Shown here: positions 47,859-56,738 of the stretch, in pieces
Numbering within the stretch: the stretch's first letter is position 1
Layout of the letters: each line of letters starts with the position of its first letter
Position numbers and translations under genes: made by a program
Notes under the pieces: model-generated
What the model was told of the DNA's origin: nothing
Seen by the model: only the letters and a program-made list of their open reading frames with translations
The model's database searches: none
NCBI GenBank assembly: GCA_040772665.1
Contig: JAXGXT010000004.1
Location: 1 to 64,000, forward strand
Source: JAXGXT01 sp040772665
GTDB taxonomy: Bacteria > Bacillota > Clostridia > Lachnospirales > Anaerotignaceae
DNA: 64,000 nt
Direction of reading: 5' to 3'

Positions 47859-48722
47859 TTATGACCAACGTTTCTTCTCTATAACCCGCACTGTAAAATA
47901 CAAAAACACAGAAATAAAGGAAAGAAAATAAACAATTGCCGCCACATCAAAAATCCCCATAGCAAAATAATTATATCTTGTTAAAACAGCAAACATATGC
48001 CCTGCCCGTCCTGCAAGGCCGTTAAAAATCACAGGTTTTATTATATATAAAATTCCAATAAAAGCTGCAAGGATTATAAATATCCCTGCCGAATACTTTT
48101 TATTTTTTGTATTATTATAAAAATATAACGTTATAATCCCTGCAACAATTACAGCAAACATAAGGGAAAACACAGAGCTTCCCGAAGCGGAGGAAATTAT
48201 TGTTTCAACAGTAAGAAGAAGAAATATCATAGCAAAAGTTCCCACCGCCGCAACAATCTGGTTGTCTGTCAAAGAAGAAATCCAAAGCCCCACAGCAATA
48301 AAAGAGCTTCCAAGAAGAAAAAATCCCACATATGTTCCTATAATCTGTGCCGTTGCAACAGATGCATAAAACGACAAAATCAAAGGGAATATAACCGTAA
48401 CAGCAAGACTTATAAGAAAAACACTTACAGCCGCAAAAAACTTTCCAAGAACAATTCCAATAATGCTTACAGGTGATGTAAGCAAAAGCTGGTCTGTTTT
48501 ATGCCTTGTTTCCTCACTTAAAAGACGCATGGTAAGCATAGGCCCAAGGATTAAAAACATCATAATAACAGAGCCGAAAACATATTCAAAGCTAGGGCTC
48601 ATTGCCAAAATGTTTGTTAACGAGAAAAATATGGCTGTTATAAGAACAAAAAATGCAACAAACACATATCCTGTCATGGAATTAAAATACATACGCATTT
48701 CTCTTTTGTAAATTGCCTTCAT
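47859..48722 (-). CDS. ABC-2 type permease (GldF-like)
   Basis: This 287-residue membrane protein has six to seven hydrophobic segments. It starts with the ABC-2 permease pattern KAIYKREMRMYFNSMTGYVFVAFFVLITAIFF. The external segment between the first two helices is followed by LTMRLLSEETRHKTDQLLLTSPVSIIGIVLGKFFAA, a hallmark of the GldF/NatB-like exporters. Its start overlaps the ATPase stop as TAATG. Cargo is unknown. Confidence 0.9.
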   Translation of the reverse strand: MKAIYKREMRMYFNSMTGYVFVAFFVLITAIFFSLTNILAMSPSFEYVFGSVIMMFLILGPMLTMRLLSEETRHKTDQLLLTSPVSIIGIVLGKFFAAVSVFLISLAVTVIFPLILSFYASVATAQIIGTYVGFFLLGSSFIAVGLWISSLTDNQIVAAVGTFAMIFLLLTVETIISSASGSSVFSLMFAVIVAGIITLYFYNNTKNKKYSAGIFIILAAFIGILYIIKPVIFNGLAGRAGHMFAVLTRYNYFAMGIFDVAAIVYFLSFISVFLYFTVRVIEKKRWS

Positions 48723-49681
48723 TATTCTTCCGCCTCCTTTTCTTTGTCTTCAATATTTTCATCCGTCACCTGAAGGAAAACCTCTTCAAGGGACATTTTT
48801 TCGCTTTTCATAATAAGTATTACAAGCCCTTTTGAAACAGCAGCATTAAACACAGCCTCCCTTACGTCCGCCAAGTCTTTACAGCTTACAAGGAAATCAC
48901 AGGTTCCCTCTTCTTCGCTTTCCGCATTTTCCGCCGTAAGGTTATCAAATTCCTTTAAAGCCTCAAAAACATCTTCAGCCTTTCCCTTAAACCGTACTCT
49001 GTATCTGCTTTCGCTAAGCTTTGCCGAAAGCCTGTCAGGAGTATCGCTGGCAACAATATTGCCCTTATTTATAATCATAACCCTGTTGCAGACAGCACTT
49101 ATTTCAGAAAGTATATGAGAGCTTAAAATTATTGTATGATTTTTGCTAAGTTCTTTTATAACCTCTCTTATTTCAATAATCTGTTTTGGATCAAGGCCTA
49201 CTGTAGGCTCGTCTAAAATAAGCACCTCAGGGTATCCCACAAGCGCCTGTGCAAGGCCAACCCTTTGTCTATAGCCCTTTGAAAGGTTTTTAATAAGCTT
49301 ATGTGAAACATGGGTTATTTTTATTTTCTCCATAATTTCTTCAAGCATTGATGGTGCTTCACTTTTTTTAACACCTTTAAGCTCCGCCACAAATTCAAGA
49401 TATTCCCTCACCGTCATATCAACATAAACAGGGGGTATTTCAGGCAGGTATCCTATTTTCTTTTTTGCCTCGGCAGGGTCTTTAAGGATATCAAAGCCGC
49501 CAATTTTAACCTCGCCGCTTGTGGCAGAAATATATCCCGTTATCATATTCATTGTTGTTGATTTCCCCGCACCGTTAGGGCCTAAAAACCCTAAAACTTC
49601 GCCCTCGGCAACATTAAAGGTTATGCCCTTAACCGCCATATATTTACCATATGTTTTAACGAGATTATTAACCTCTATCAA
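48722..49681 (-). CDS. ABC transporter ATP-binding protein (GldA-like)
   Basis: This ATPase of about 319 residues has Walker A GPNGAGKST near residue 37, the signature LSKGYRQRVGLAQAL near 137, Walker B EVLILDEPTVGLDPKQ near 160, and the switch histidine in TIILSSHILSE. A C-terminal extension of about 90 residues is typical of exporter-type ATPases. The start is TTG 49681 (giving MIEVNNLVKTYGK), with GGAGGG seven bases upstream; upstream in-frame codons overlap that site. It is first in the four-gene exporter operon. Confidence 0.93.
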   Translation of the reverse strand: MIEVNNLVKTYGKYMAVKGITFNVAEGEVLGFLGPNGAGKSTTMNMITGYISATSGEVKIGGFDILKDPAEAKKKIGYLPEIPPVYVDMTVREYLEFVAELKGVKKSEAPSMLEEIMEKIKITHVSHKLIKNLSKGYRQRVGLAQALVGYPEVLILDEPTVGLDPKQIIEIREVIKELSKNHTIILSSHILSEISAVCNRVMIINKGNIVASDTPDRLSAKLSESRYRVRFKGKAEDVFEALKEFDNLTAENAESEEEGTCDFLVSCKDLADVREAVFNAAVSKGLVILIMKSEKMSLEEVFLQVTDENIEDKEKEAEE

Positions 49682-49754
49682 TATTCTTCCCTCCAAAAAA
49701 AGTTATATATTTATGCATGGATATTTTTCAAATTCATTTGTTTTGCTCAAAAAC

Positions 49755-49995
49755 TGCTTTAAGCCTTGGGCTTTGCCCAAACCCACTTGCTTTTTGAAAA
49801 AAGCAAGGCAAAAACTTTTGCTTAAAACCACATATTCATGTGGTTTTAGATGGATAAAAGAGGAATGGTAAAGACAGGTGCCGCTGTCACGCAGTGGTGA
49901 TTTGCGAAGCAAATTCCTGACCAAGGAACGGCAAAGGCAGACACCCACGTCACACAGTGGTGGTTTCCAAAGCAAGTTCCTGACCAAGAAGTTCC
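49755..49995 (-). repeat. Dispersed hairpin repeat, copy 11 with duplicated accessory module
   Basis: In minus orientation it has TTGGGC/GCCCAA, stem B CTTGC/GCAAG and stem A as ACCACAT/ATGTGGT (both sides changed relative to ACCGCAT). Two diverged tandem copies of a TCACGCAGTGGTG or TCACACAGTGGTG module ending in TTCCTGACCAAG follow. It lies upstream of the ABC ATPase gene, unlike the more usual position between gene ends. Confidence 0.85.
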
Positions 49996-50131
49996 TCGTC
50001 ATATCTTCTAAATATATGTTTAGCCTTGCCTTAAACTTTTTCAACATTCCCATTATACTGAATTATATACTATTTTACTACTGTTATATGAACAAAATAT
50101 GAACGTATTTTGAATTTAAATCTAAAATCTA

Positions 50132-50160
50132 TTGAAATTCTATGATTTTTATGTTACTGT
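50132..50160 (+). promoter_or_regulatory. Predicted promoter of the glycine riboswitch transcript
   Basis: TTGAAA (50132-50137) and TACTGT (50155-50160) are 17 bases apart, about 20 bases before the conserved aptamer start. Confidence 0.5.
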
Positions 50161-50180
50161 TTAGTTTGTTGAATTTCAAC

Positions 50181-50376
50181 ACTCTGGAGAGTCTTTATGC
50201 AAAAACAGTCGTTAAGCTGTTGCAAAAAAGCGCCGAAGGTGTAAGGCATTTTAATGCCGATCTCTCAGGCAAAAGGACAGGGCATACACAAAAAGATAAC
50301 TGACACACTAAGTTTTGTTCTATGCAAATGTTCTACTCCCAGGGAGCTGATATAATATCGGCTCTTATTTTATTTA
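50181..50376 (+). ncRNA. Glycine riboswitch (single aptamer) with terminator
   Basis: The aptamer (about 50181-50285) shows the conserved blocks TCTGGAGAG, GCGCCGAAGG and TCTCAGGCAAAAGGACAG. Only one aptamer is visible, whereas the classic form is a tandem pair. The expression platform ends in a terminator: GAGCTGATA/TATCGGCTC (50344-50364) followed by a T-rich stretch. It precedes an alanine/glycine symporter gene, so glycine probably controls uptake of the amino acid. The direction of the switch is not determined. Confidence 0.93.
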
Positions 50377-50394
50377 AAAAAGGAGAGAATAGAA

Positions 50395-51750
50395 ATGTTG
50401 GAAGTAGTAAAATCAATTAATAGTTTTTTGTGGGGTTTTTTATTACTTGTTCTTCTTTGCGGAACAGGTCTTGTTTTCACCCTTAAATTAAAGTTTATTC
50501 AAATAAGAGAGTTCGGCAAAGGCTGGAAGCTGCTTTTTGAAGGTTTTTCCTTTAAAGGAAAAAGAGGAAAGCATGGTGAGATGACAGGTTTTCAAGCAAT
50601 TTCAACTGCCATTGGCGGTCAGGTTGGAACGGGGAACCTTGTGGGTGCGGCAACAGCTCTTATTGCAGGCGGCCCCGGAGCAATTTTTTGGATGTGGGTA
50701 AGTGCTTTTTTAGGCATGGCAACAATATATGCCGAGGCGGTTTTAGCTCAAAAATTTAAAACCATTGATAAATACGGCGAAGTGACAGGCGGCCCTGTTT
50801 ATTACATAAGAGAGGCTTTTAAAGGCAGTTTTGGTAAGTTTTTGGCTGGGGCATTTGCTGTTTTTGTTATATTAGCTCTTGGATGCATGGGCAATATGGT
50901 TCAGTCAAACTCCATAGGCAATGCATTTGCATCGGTGTTTTCCGCAAGAGGAATTAACATACCGCCTATATTCATAGGGCTTTTGGTTGCCGCTATGGCA
51001 GGCTTTATATTTATTGGAGGAACAGCACGTCTTGCGGCTGTTGTTGAAAAGCTTGTTCCCTCAATGGCAATTATATACATGCTTGGCGCTCTTATTATAC
51101 TTATTGTTAATATAGCAAACATCCCTGCCGCTTTTAAAATGATTTTTGTGGGCGCTTTTAACCCTTCGGCTGTTCTTGGCGGTGCCGCAGGTATAACAAT
51201 AAAAGAAGCCATAAGATACGGTGTCGCAAGGGGTCTGTTTTCAAACGAAGCAGGTATGGGTTCAACACCTCACGCACATGCACGTGCGATTGCAAAAACC
51301 CCCCACGACCAGGGCCTTATGGCAATGGTAAGTGTTTTTATAGACACATTTATAATTTTAACCCTTACCACCCTTTCAATTCTTTGCACAGGCGTAATAA
51401 GCACAGGTGCAACAGATGTGGCTTTGTCACAGGCGGCATTTTCAACTGTTATGGGTGGTTTCGGTGATATTTTTATATCAGTATGTTTATTCTTCTTCGC
51501 TTTTTCAACAATTTTAAGCTGGCATTTTTTCGGAGCAATAAATGCAAAATATCTTTTAGGTGAAAAGGCTGTTAAAATTTACTCTGCCATAGTTGTTTGC
51601 TTCATAATAATAGGCTCAAGCCTTAAGGTAGAATTTGTTTGGGAGCTTTCTGACTTCTTTAATGCCCTTATGGTTATACCTAACGTACTTGCACTTCTCG
51701 CCCTTTGCGGTGTTGTGTCAAAAATAAGCAACAGCAAAGGCAAGGAATAA
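50395..51750 (+). CDS. Sodium:alanine/glycine symporter (AGCS family)
   Basis: This 451-residue polytopic transporter is of the alanine/glycine:cation symporter family. The signature [38 protein letters not shown] occupies residues 62-100. [29 protein letters not shown] is near 285, and there are about ten hydrophobic segments. The ATG has AGGAGA eight bases upstream. It is directly downstream of a glycine riboswitch, which makes glycine a likely substrate alongside alanine. Confidence 0.95.
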   Translation: MLEVVKSINSFLWGFLLLVLLCGTGLVFTLKLKFIQIREFGKGWKLLFEGFSFKGKRGKHGEMTGFQAISTAIGGQVGTGNLVGAATALIAGGPGAIFWMWVSAFLGMATIYAEAVLAQKFKTIDKYGEVTGGPVYYIREAFKGSFGKFLAGAFAVFVILALGCMGNMVQSNSIGNAFASVFSARGINIPPIFIGLLVAAMAGFIFIGGTARLAAVVEKLVPSMAIIYMLGALIILIVNIANIPAAFKMIFVGAFNPSAVLGGAAGITIKEAIRYGVARGLFSNEAGMGSTPHAHARAIAKTPHDQGLMAMVSVFIDTFIILTLTTLSILCTGVISTGATDVALSQAAFSTVMGGFGDIFISVCLFFFAFSTILSWHFFGAINAKYLLGEKAVKIYSAIVVCFIIIGSSLKVEFVWELSDFFNALMVIPNVLALLALCGVVSKISNSKGKE

Positions 51751-51893
51751 AATATACATAAAAAAGTTGAACTTTTCAAAACCTAAGCTTTGTCTAAATT
51801 CAAAGGCTGTATCTCCTATAGGAAATCCAACCTTTTTTATTGTTAATCTTCAATCAAATAATAAGTATTTTTGCCTAATTTTAACCTTTTATG

Positions 51894-51922
51894 TTGAAAC
51901 TTGCTTTAAATTCTGTTATATT
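51894..51922 (+). promoter_or_regulatory. Predicted promoter of the chemoreceptor gene
   Basis: TTGAAA (51894-51899) and TATATT (51917-51922) have a 17-base spacer. Transcription would start near 51929, about 70 bases before ATG 51999. This excludes the distant in-frame TTG at 51767 as a natural start. The rest of the 51751-51893 gap shows nothing I can name. Confidence 0.65.
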
Positions 51923-51998
51923 AAACTTGCCAAATTAATAATCAAAACAGAACAATTTGTTAACCACTACAAAGGAAACAGGGAGGAAGTATTTTTAA

Positions 51999-53941
51999 AT
52001 GAAATCCATACAAAGGAAACTAACACTTTTTATAGCGGCGCTGTGTGTTTTACTGCGGCAATTATAACATGCTTTTCGCTTGTGCTTTTTTATAAAAGCA
52101 TGACAAACCAGTTTGAGGAAGATGTAAATGCTCTTAGCACAGCATACAGCCATGCAATTAACAACGACATTGCAAACATGAAAGGCCAGCTTGAAACAGC
52201 AGCAGCAATGAAGGATATTTCGAAAATGGCTGCTTCACAAAGAGATGATGTTCTTAATACATTTTCTGAAAACAGCTTTTTTGAATACATGGCAATTTCC
52301 AATCAAAACGGAAAAACCAGCAGAAACAGCGATATTTCAGAACGTGAATATTTTAAAAAGGCCATGGCGGGAGAAACATACCTTTCAAGCCCCCTTGTTA
52401 ACAAGGTAGATAATAAGGTTGTCGTTATGATGGCAACACCAATTAAAGACGGCTCAGGCACAAAAGGAGTGCTTTACGGCGGCATTCCCTACGAAACATT
52501 CAGCAAGGCCATAAGTGACATAAAAATAGGTGACGGAGGCTATGGCTTTATTGTTGATAAAGCAGGCACAGTAGTTGCCCACCCTGACAGCACAATAGTG
52601 GAAAACGAATTAAATTATATAGAGTTATCAAAAACAGACAAGGAATATGAAGATTTGGCAAGGGTTTTAACACGGATGACACTTGGAGAAAGCAGTTCAG
52701 ACTATGCTGAATTTAATGGTGTCAGCCATCTTTACGGTTTTTCAAGTCTTGACGGAGCCGAAGGCTGGTCATTAGCCATAAGCATTCCTGTTGCACAAAT
52801 AATGGCAAAAACATATCAGGGAATACTGCTTTGCTCTATTGTAAGCATAATTTTAGTAGCGGCGGCAATTTTTGCATCAATTATGTTTGCAAGATCAATG
52901 ACAAGACCAATTGTTGCAGTAACACAAAGAATTGAGCTTCTTTCAGAGGGAAATCTTAGCGAGCCTGTTCCTGTTGCCAAGGGACGTGATGAAATAACAA
53001 GGCTTTCCCTTGCGTTGGAGGAAACCGTAAAAGAAATTAGCAGCTACATAACGGACATTTCCCATGTTCTTTCCTCAATGGCAAATAACGACTTTACAGT
53101 GTCAAGCTCTGTTGAATACAGAGGGGAGTTTTTACCTATAAATTCAGCTTTAAAAAATATTTCAACCTCTCTTAACAACACTCTTTCTCTTATAAGCGTG
53201 TCAACAGAGCAAGTTGATAGCCAAGCAACCCAAATTTCACTTGGTGCGCAAAACCTTGCTGCCACAGCCTCAATGCAGGCAGCATCTGTTGAAGAATTGT
53301 CCGCCGGAATTGAGAGCATTGCAAATCAAGTTGAAGAAAACCTTAACACCTTTAAAATAGCCTCACAGTCTATGGGTGAAACAAACGAAAGCGTTCATAC
53401 AAGTGCAAAAGAGATGGAAGCTTTAAATAGCGCAATGGATTTAATTTCATCAACCTCACAGCAAATAGGAAACATTACAAAACTTATTGAAGACATTGCT
53501 TTCCAAACAAATATACTTGCCCTTAATGCAGCCATTGAAGCGGCTCGTGCAGGTGCGGCAGGAAAAGGCTTTGCAGTTGTTGCCGAAGAAGTGCGCACCC
53601 TTGCCGCAAGGTCTGCAGAGGCGGCAAAGCAAACTGCTTCACTTATAGAAAGTTCTGTAACGGCTGTTTCTGAAGGAAGCATGATAGCTAAAAAAACAGC
53701 GGAAATTTTGATACATGCAACCAATTCCTCTGAACAGGCGGCGCAAAGCATTGTTACTGTAGAAAATGTATCAAAAGAGCAAGCTCTTTCAATTTCACAA
53801 ATTTCCGAAGGTATTAATCAAGTATCCTCGGCAGTGCAAACAAATGCAGCCACAGCGGAAGAAAACTCTTCGGCAAGCAGTGAGTTATCCTCTGTTTCAA
53901 GAGAGCTAAAAGAAGAAGTTGAAAAATTCAAACTGCTCTAA
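51999..53941 (+). CDS. Methyl-accepting chemotaxis protein with apparent frameshift near its start
   Basis: Transmembrane chemoreceptor. ATG 51999, with GGAGG upstream, opens a typical receptor N terminus ([17 protein letters not shown]), but this frame meets a stop near 52065. The remainder ([18 protein letters not shown] onward) is in another frame. The two join if one T is restored in the four-T run at 52048-52051. The rest is intact: a Cache-type sensor ([47 protein letters not shown]), a second membrane helix, a HAMP region ([24 protein letters not shown]), and a signalling tip with [39 protein letters not shown]. It may be phase-variable, a new pseudogene or a sequencing error. Confidence 0.85.
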
Positions 53942-54021
53942 AATAATATTAAATAATTTTACAATCCATAAACCAGAAACAACGTCTGACCCTTTATGGT
54001 CTAACTAAAATAATTTGTGTG

Positions 54022-54056
54022 AAAATGCCTCGAATAATCTACGGGGCATTTTTTAT
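54022..54056 (+). terminator. Rho-independent terminator after the chemoreceptor gene
   Basis: AAAATGCCTCG pairs with CGGGGCATTTT (one G-U pair) and is followed by a T run. It lies 80 bases after the stop. Confidence 0.85.
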
Positions 54057-54210
54057 ATCCTAAAAACCAATACATTGAAAGACACACACCTTTGCCAGAA
54101 TTAAAACCATATGTCTATGGAATTTTAACAAAGCCTAAACAGCAAAGATTTCCTCTCCAAGCCACAGCTTAATTATGGGGGGTATTTGTTAAAAGCTTAT
54201 ATCAATAATT

Positions 54211-54241
54211 AAAAGGCTGTGGAAGTTATCCACAGCCTTTT
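54211..54241 (-). terminator. Terminator after fchA (possibly bidirectional)
   Basis: AAAAGGCTGTGG and CCACAGCCTTTT form a 12-bp stem with a seven-base loop, 16 bases beyond the fchA stop. T residues flank it in both directions. Confidence 0.8.
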
Positions 54242-54256
54242 ATCATTTTTCTTTAA

Positions 54257-54886
54257 TTATCCTAAAATATTAACAACTTTATCAAAAACCTTGTCACAAA
54301 TCTGTGCCCCTTCAACCACAAGCTCATTTACCTTTTTACTTGTTGAAGAAACATATTCTTCATCTTTAATTAAGTTTAGGTTAACAACAACATTAAGCTT
54401 TGCACTGTATAATGCTCCCTTAAGAAGCTGAACACCGCATCCCACGTCACTTATAATAAGCTTTGTGGAAAGCTCGCACACTTCTTCTTGAATTTTAATT
54501 GCTTCATAAACACATTCAACAATTTTAATAGGCCCTGCCGCCGCAGTTTTAAGCGCAGCCTGAAGAACCTTTTCCTTTTCATCTTTTTCTTCCTGTGTTC
54601 CCGTAGGCATGCCGTAAGCCTTTGAAAGCGGCTCAAAAATTTCAGCATCCTCATCAATAAGTGCTATAAGCTTTTCCCTTAAAACGGCACTTCTATCAAT
54701 TACGGACTGATGCTTGTCCTCCATGCCGATAAAAGCTTTTTTGCCCATTGAAAAATTCGCAACCATTGAAGCAAGTGCAACACCTAACGCACCCGCCAAT
54801 GCCGCCGCACCGCCGCCGCCCGGAACAGGCTCTTTTGAAGCTAATTTTTCAGAAAACATGTCGCATGATACTTGTGATAATTTCAT
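54257..54886 (-). CDS. fchA: Methenyltetrahydrofolate cyclohydrolase (FTCD cyclodeaminase-like)
   Basis: This 209-residue all-helical protein is of the formiminotransferase-cyclodeaminase family. The conserved start is SEKLASKEPVPGGGGAAALAGALGVALASMVANFS. FchA interconverts formyl- and methenyl-tetrahydrofolate in purine-fermenting and acetogenic Clostridia, sitting between Fhs and FolD. Both of those genes are just upstream on the same strand. The start is ATG with a modest ribosome site. It is 41 bases after folT, so it is probably co-transcribed with it. Confidence 0.9.
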   Translation of the reverse strand: MKLSQVSCDMFSEKLASKEPVPGGGGAAALAGALGVALASMVANFSMGKKAFIGMEDKHQSVIDRSAVLREKLIALIDEDAEIFEPLSKAYGMPTGTQEEKDEKEKVLQAALKTAAAGPIKIVECVYEAIKIQEEVCELSTKLIISDVGCGVQLLKGALYSAKLNVVVNLNLIKDEEYVSSTSKKVNELVVEGAQICDKVFDKVVNILG

Positions 54887-54927
54887 TTTAATCTACCCTT
54901 TCTTAAAAAGTATTCTATCGAAATTAT

Positions 54928-55461
54928 TTAAACAGCTTTGTTCTTCAAGTTTTTTTCCCAAATTGTTCTGCAAAGCATATACATAACTCCAAGCTTAATA
55001 GGGAAAAGTATGGTGCTTCTTATTATTCTTTCAATGGCAAAAAACGCAGTGCCATACATTATGTTCAGCCACATAGGCGTTAATATCAAAATAACAATTA
55101 TATTTTCAACAAGAAGTGCTGCGGTTAATCTTCCAAGAGAAGGTTTCTTTTTATAAAGAAACAAACCAAAAATCACTCCTGTAACAATTTTATTAATTGT
55201 AAAACCTATAAAAAAAGGTCCGCTCGGTCTTATAATATATTCCAATATATCGGCAATTCCCCCTACAATACCTCCAACCATAGGCCCATACATCATTGCG
55301 GCCAAAGCAACACCTAAAAAAGAAAATGAAATTTCCATTGTCTGTGTTATAACAATTCTGAAAAAGTCAAGAATCACAGTTGCCGCCGTCATAAGTGCGG
55401 CTCCCGTTAAGGTTCTCACCTTTTTTATTTCACCAAATGCTTCATTAAAGTAAGTATTCAT
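54928..55461 (-). CDS. folT: Folate ECF transporter S component
   Basis: This 177-residue membrane protein has five to six hydrophobic segments. It carries the FolT-style run ISFSFLGVALAAMMYGPMVGGIVGGIADILEYIIRPSGPFFIGFTINKIVTGVIFGLFLYKKK. ECF S components bind the vitamin and rely on a shared energising module encoded elsewhere. The folate genes around it (fhs, folD, fchA) support the substrate. The ATG has GGGAGG upstream. A structured leader with terminator precedes it (55512-55680). Confidence 0.87.
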   Translation of the reverse strand: MNTYFNEAFGEIKKVRTLTGAALMTAATVILDFFRIVITQTMEISFSFLGVALAAMMYGPMVGGIVGGIADILEYIIRPSGPFFIGFTINKIVTGVIFGLFLYKKKPSLGRLTAALLVENIIVILILTPMWLNIMYGTAFFAIERIIRSTILFPIKLGVMYMLCRTIWEKNLKNKAV

Positions 55462-55511
55462 TTTTTATTGCCTCCCGTTTTTTTGTTAAATTGTTTTTCG
55501 CCAATCTAATC

Positions 55512-55680
55512 AAAAAAGCGGATGCCCCAAAGGACATCCGCAACTATGCAATATATCACTCTGGGCTTAAAACCCCATACTGCCGCAACCACTGATTTCA
55601 AAAGGATTTGAAACCCGTTCAAGTCACTCGGCAAACGCAGGCAGTAAACCTAAAGACGAGGAATTTCTTCCCCTCCTATA
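55512..55680 (-). promoter_or_regulatory. Structured leader with terminator upstream of folT (riboswitch candidate)
   Basis: On the minus strand the leader contains an outer stem ACTGCC/GGCAGT (about 55588-55650) enclosing a perfect TTTCAAA/TTTGAAA hairpin with a TCCT loop. A small TGGG/CCCA hairpin follows. A Rho-independent terminator (GCGGATG/CATCCGC plus six T residues, 55512-55541) ends before folT. Gene context suggests a tetrahydrofolate-responsive element, but I cannot align it confidently to the known THF riboswitch consensus. Confidence 0.6.
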
Positions 55681-55699
55681 TATATTAAGTTTTCGATTA

Positions 55700-55845
55700 A
55701 ATTTAAAGTCAAAACCTTGGGAATTCTGTCGGTGCTTTCCTTTGCAAAAACAGCCGCCAAATGCCTGTGACACTTGTCTTTAATCTTCCTAACTTCACTT
55801 CTTTTTTTAAAAAGTAGATAGATTTTGGCAAACCCCAAGGTCATT
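55700..55845 (+). repeat. Dispersed hairpin repeat, decayed copy
   Basis: GTCAAAACCTTGGGAATTCTGTC, a degraded GCCTGTGACACTTGTCTTTAATCTTCC module, a stem B remnant (ACTTC...AAAAAGTAG) and GGCAAACCCCAAGGT are recognisable. Most stems carry mismatches. It separates folD from the folT leader. Confidence 0.65.
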
Positions 55846-55851
55846 TATACA

Positions 55852-56706
55852 TTATTTGTTGTTTAGGAATTTACAAGCCTTTACAACATGCTTTGCAAGC
55901 ACACTTGTTGTAACAGACCCTACTCCTGCAGGAACAGGTGTTATCATAGATGCTTTTTCAGCACATTCATCAAACTTAACATCGCCGCAAAGATTGCCCT
56001 TTTCGTCAACATTAATTCCAACGTCAATAACAACTGCACCCTCGCTTACAAAATCTCCTGTAACCATTTCAGCTTTTCCAACAGCTGCAATAACAACTTG
56101 TGCATCACGGCAAACAGCAGGTAAATCCTTTGTTCTGCTGTGGCAAATTGTTACTGTTGCATTTTTATCAAGAAGAAGCATTGCAAGAGGCTTTCCAACA
56201 ACCATGCTTCTGCCCACAACCGCAACCTTTTTGCCTTGAAGTTCAATTCCATAGTGGTCAAGAATTTCAACACAAGCCTGTGATGTGCATGGAGGATAGC
56301 CTGTTTTGTCTCCTTCAAAAATCTTAGCCGCATTAATAGGGTTCATGCAGTCAATGTCTTTGGCAGGGTCAACAACAAACTTAATTTCGTCCATGTTAAG
56401 CTGTTTTGGAAGAGGTCTGAAAAGAAGTATTCCGTGAACACTTTTGTCGTCATTAACTTCCTTAAGTGCTTTAACAAAATCCTCCTGTGAAACTTCAAGG
56501 GAAAGCTCTAAAACCTCGGCAATAATGCCGCATTTTCCCATTCTTGTTAAAGCACCTCTTTCATAAGCCAAGTCGTCCTCTCTTGCGCCTACTCTTACAA
56601 TTTTAAGCTTTGGCTCAATACCGTCAGCCTTTAATGCCGCCACGTCTTTTATAATTTCCTCGGTGATGGCATCGGCAACCGGCTTGCCCTTAATAACCTG
56701 TACCAT
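55852..56706 (-). CDS. folD: Bifunctional methylenetetrahydrofolate dehydrogenase / cyclohydrolase
   Basis: FolD interconverts methylene-, methenyl- and formyl-tetrahydrofolate. The 284 residues contain the substrate-site lysine region DDLAYERGALTRMGKCGI (the usual catalytic YxxxK appears modified here, with Y followed by ERGA rather than a lysine), LLFRPLPKQLNMDEIKFVVDPAKDIDCMNPIN, and the NAD(P) motif VVGRSMVVGKPLAMLLL. The C-terminal VIDVGINVDEKGNLCGDVKFDECAEKASMITPVPAGVGSVTT is standard. The ATG has AAGGAGG upstream. It is 32 bases after fhs and surely co-transcribed. The altered catalytic motif may mean the cyclohydrolase step is left to FchA. Confidence 0.94.
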   Translation of the reverse strand: MVQVIKGKPVADAITEEIIKDVAALKADGIEPKLKIVRVGAREDDLAYERGALTRMGKCGIIAEVLELSLEVSQEDFVKALKEVNDDKSVHGILLFRPLPKQLNMDEIKFVVDPAKDIDCMNPINAAKIFEGDKTGYPPCTSQACVEILDHYGIELQGKKVAVVGRSMVVGKPLAMLLLDKNATVTICHSRTKDLPAVCRDAQVVIAAVGKAEMVTGDFVSEGAVVIDVGINVDEKGNLCGDVKFDECAEKASMITPVPAGVGSVTTSVLAKHVVKACKFLNNK

Positions 56707-56738
56707 ATTGCCTCCTTAAATAAAAACCCAATAAAATC

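Noticed and set aside
51767..51998. N-terminal extension of the chemoreceptor from the TTG at 51767
   Set aside because: It would begin upstream of the predicted promoter, has no ribosome site and reads as random AT-rich sequence. A frameshift after ATG 51999 explains the gene better.
55560..55660. Possible selenocysteine tRNA on the minus strand (a TTTCAAA loop with a UCA anticodon)
   Set aside because: The loop looks like an anticodon loop, but no acceptor stem, T arm or long variable arm could be built around it. It fits a leader hairpin better.
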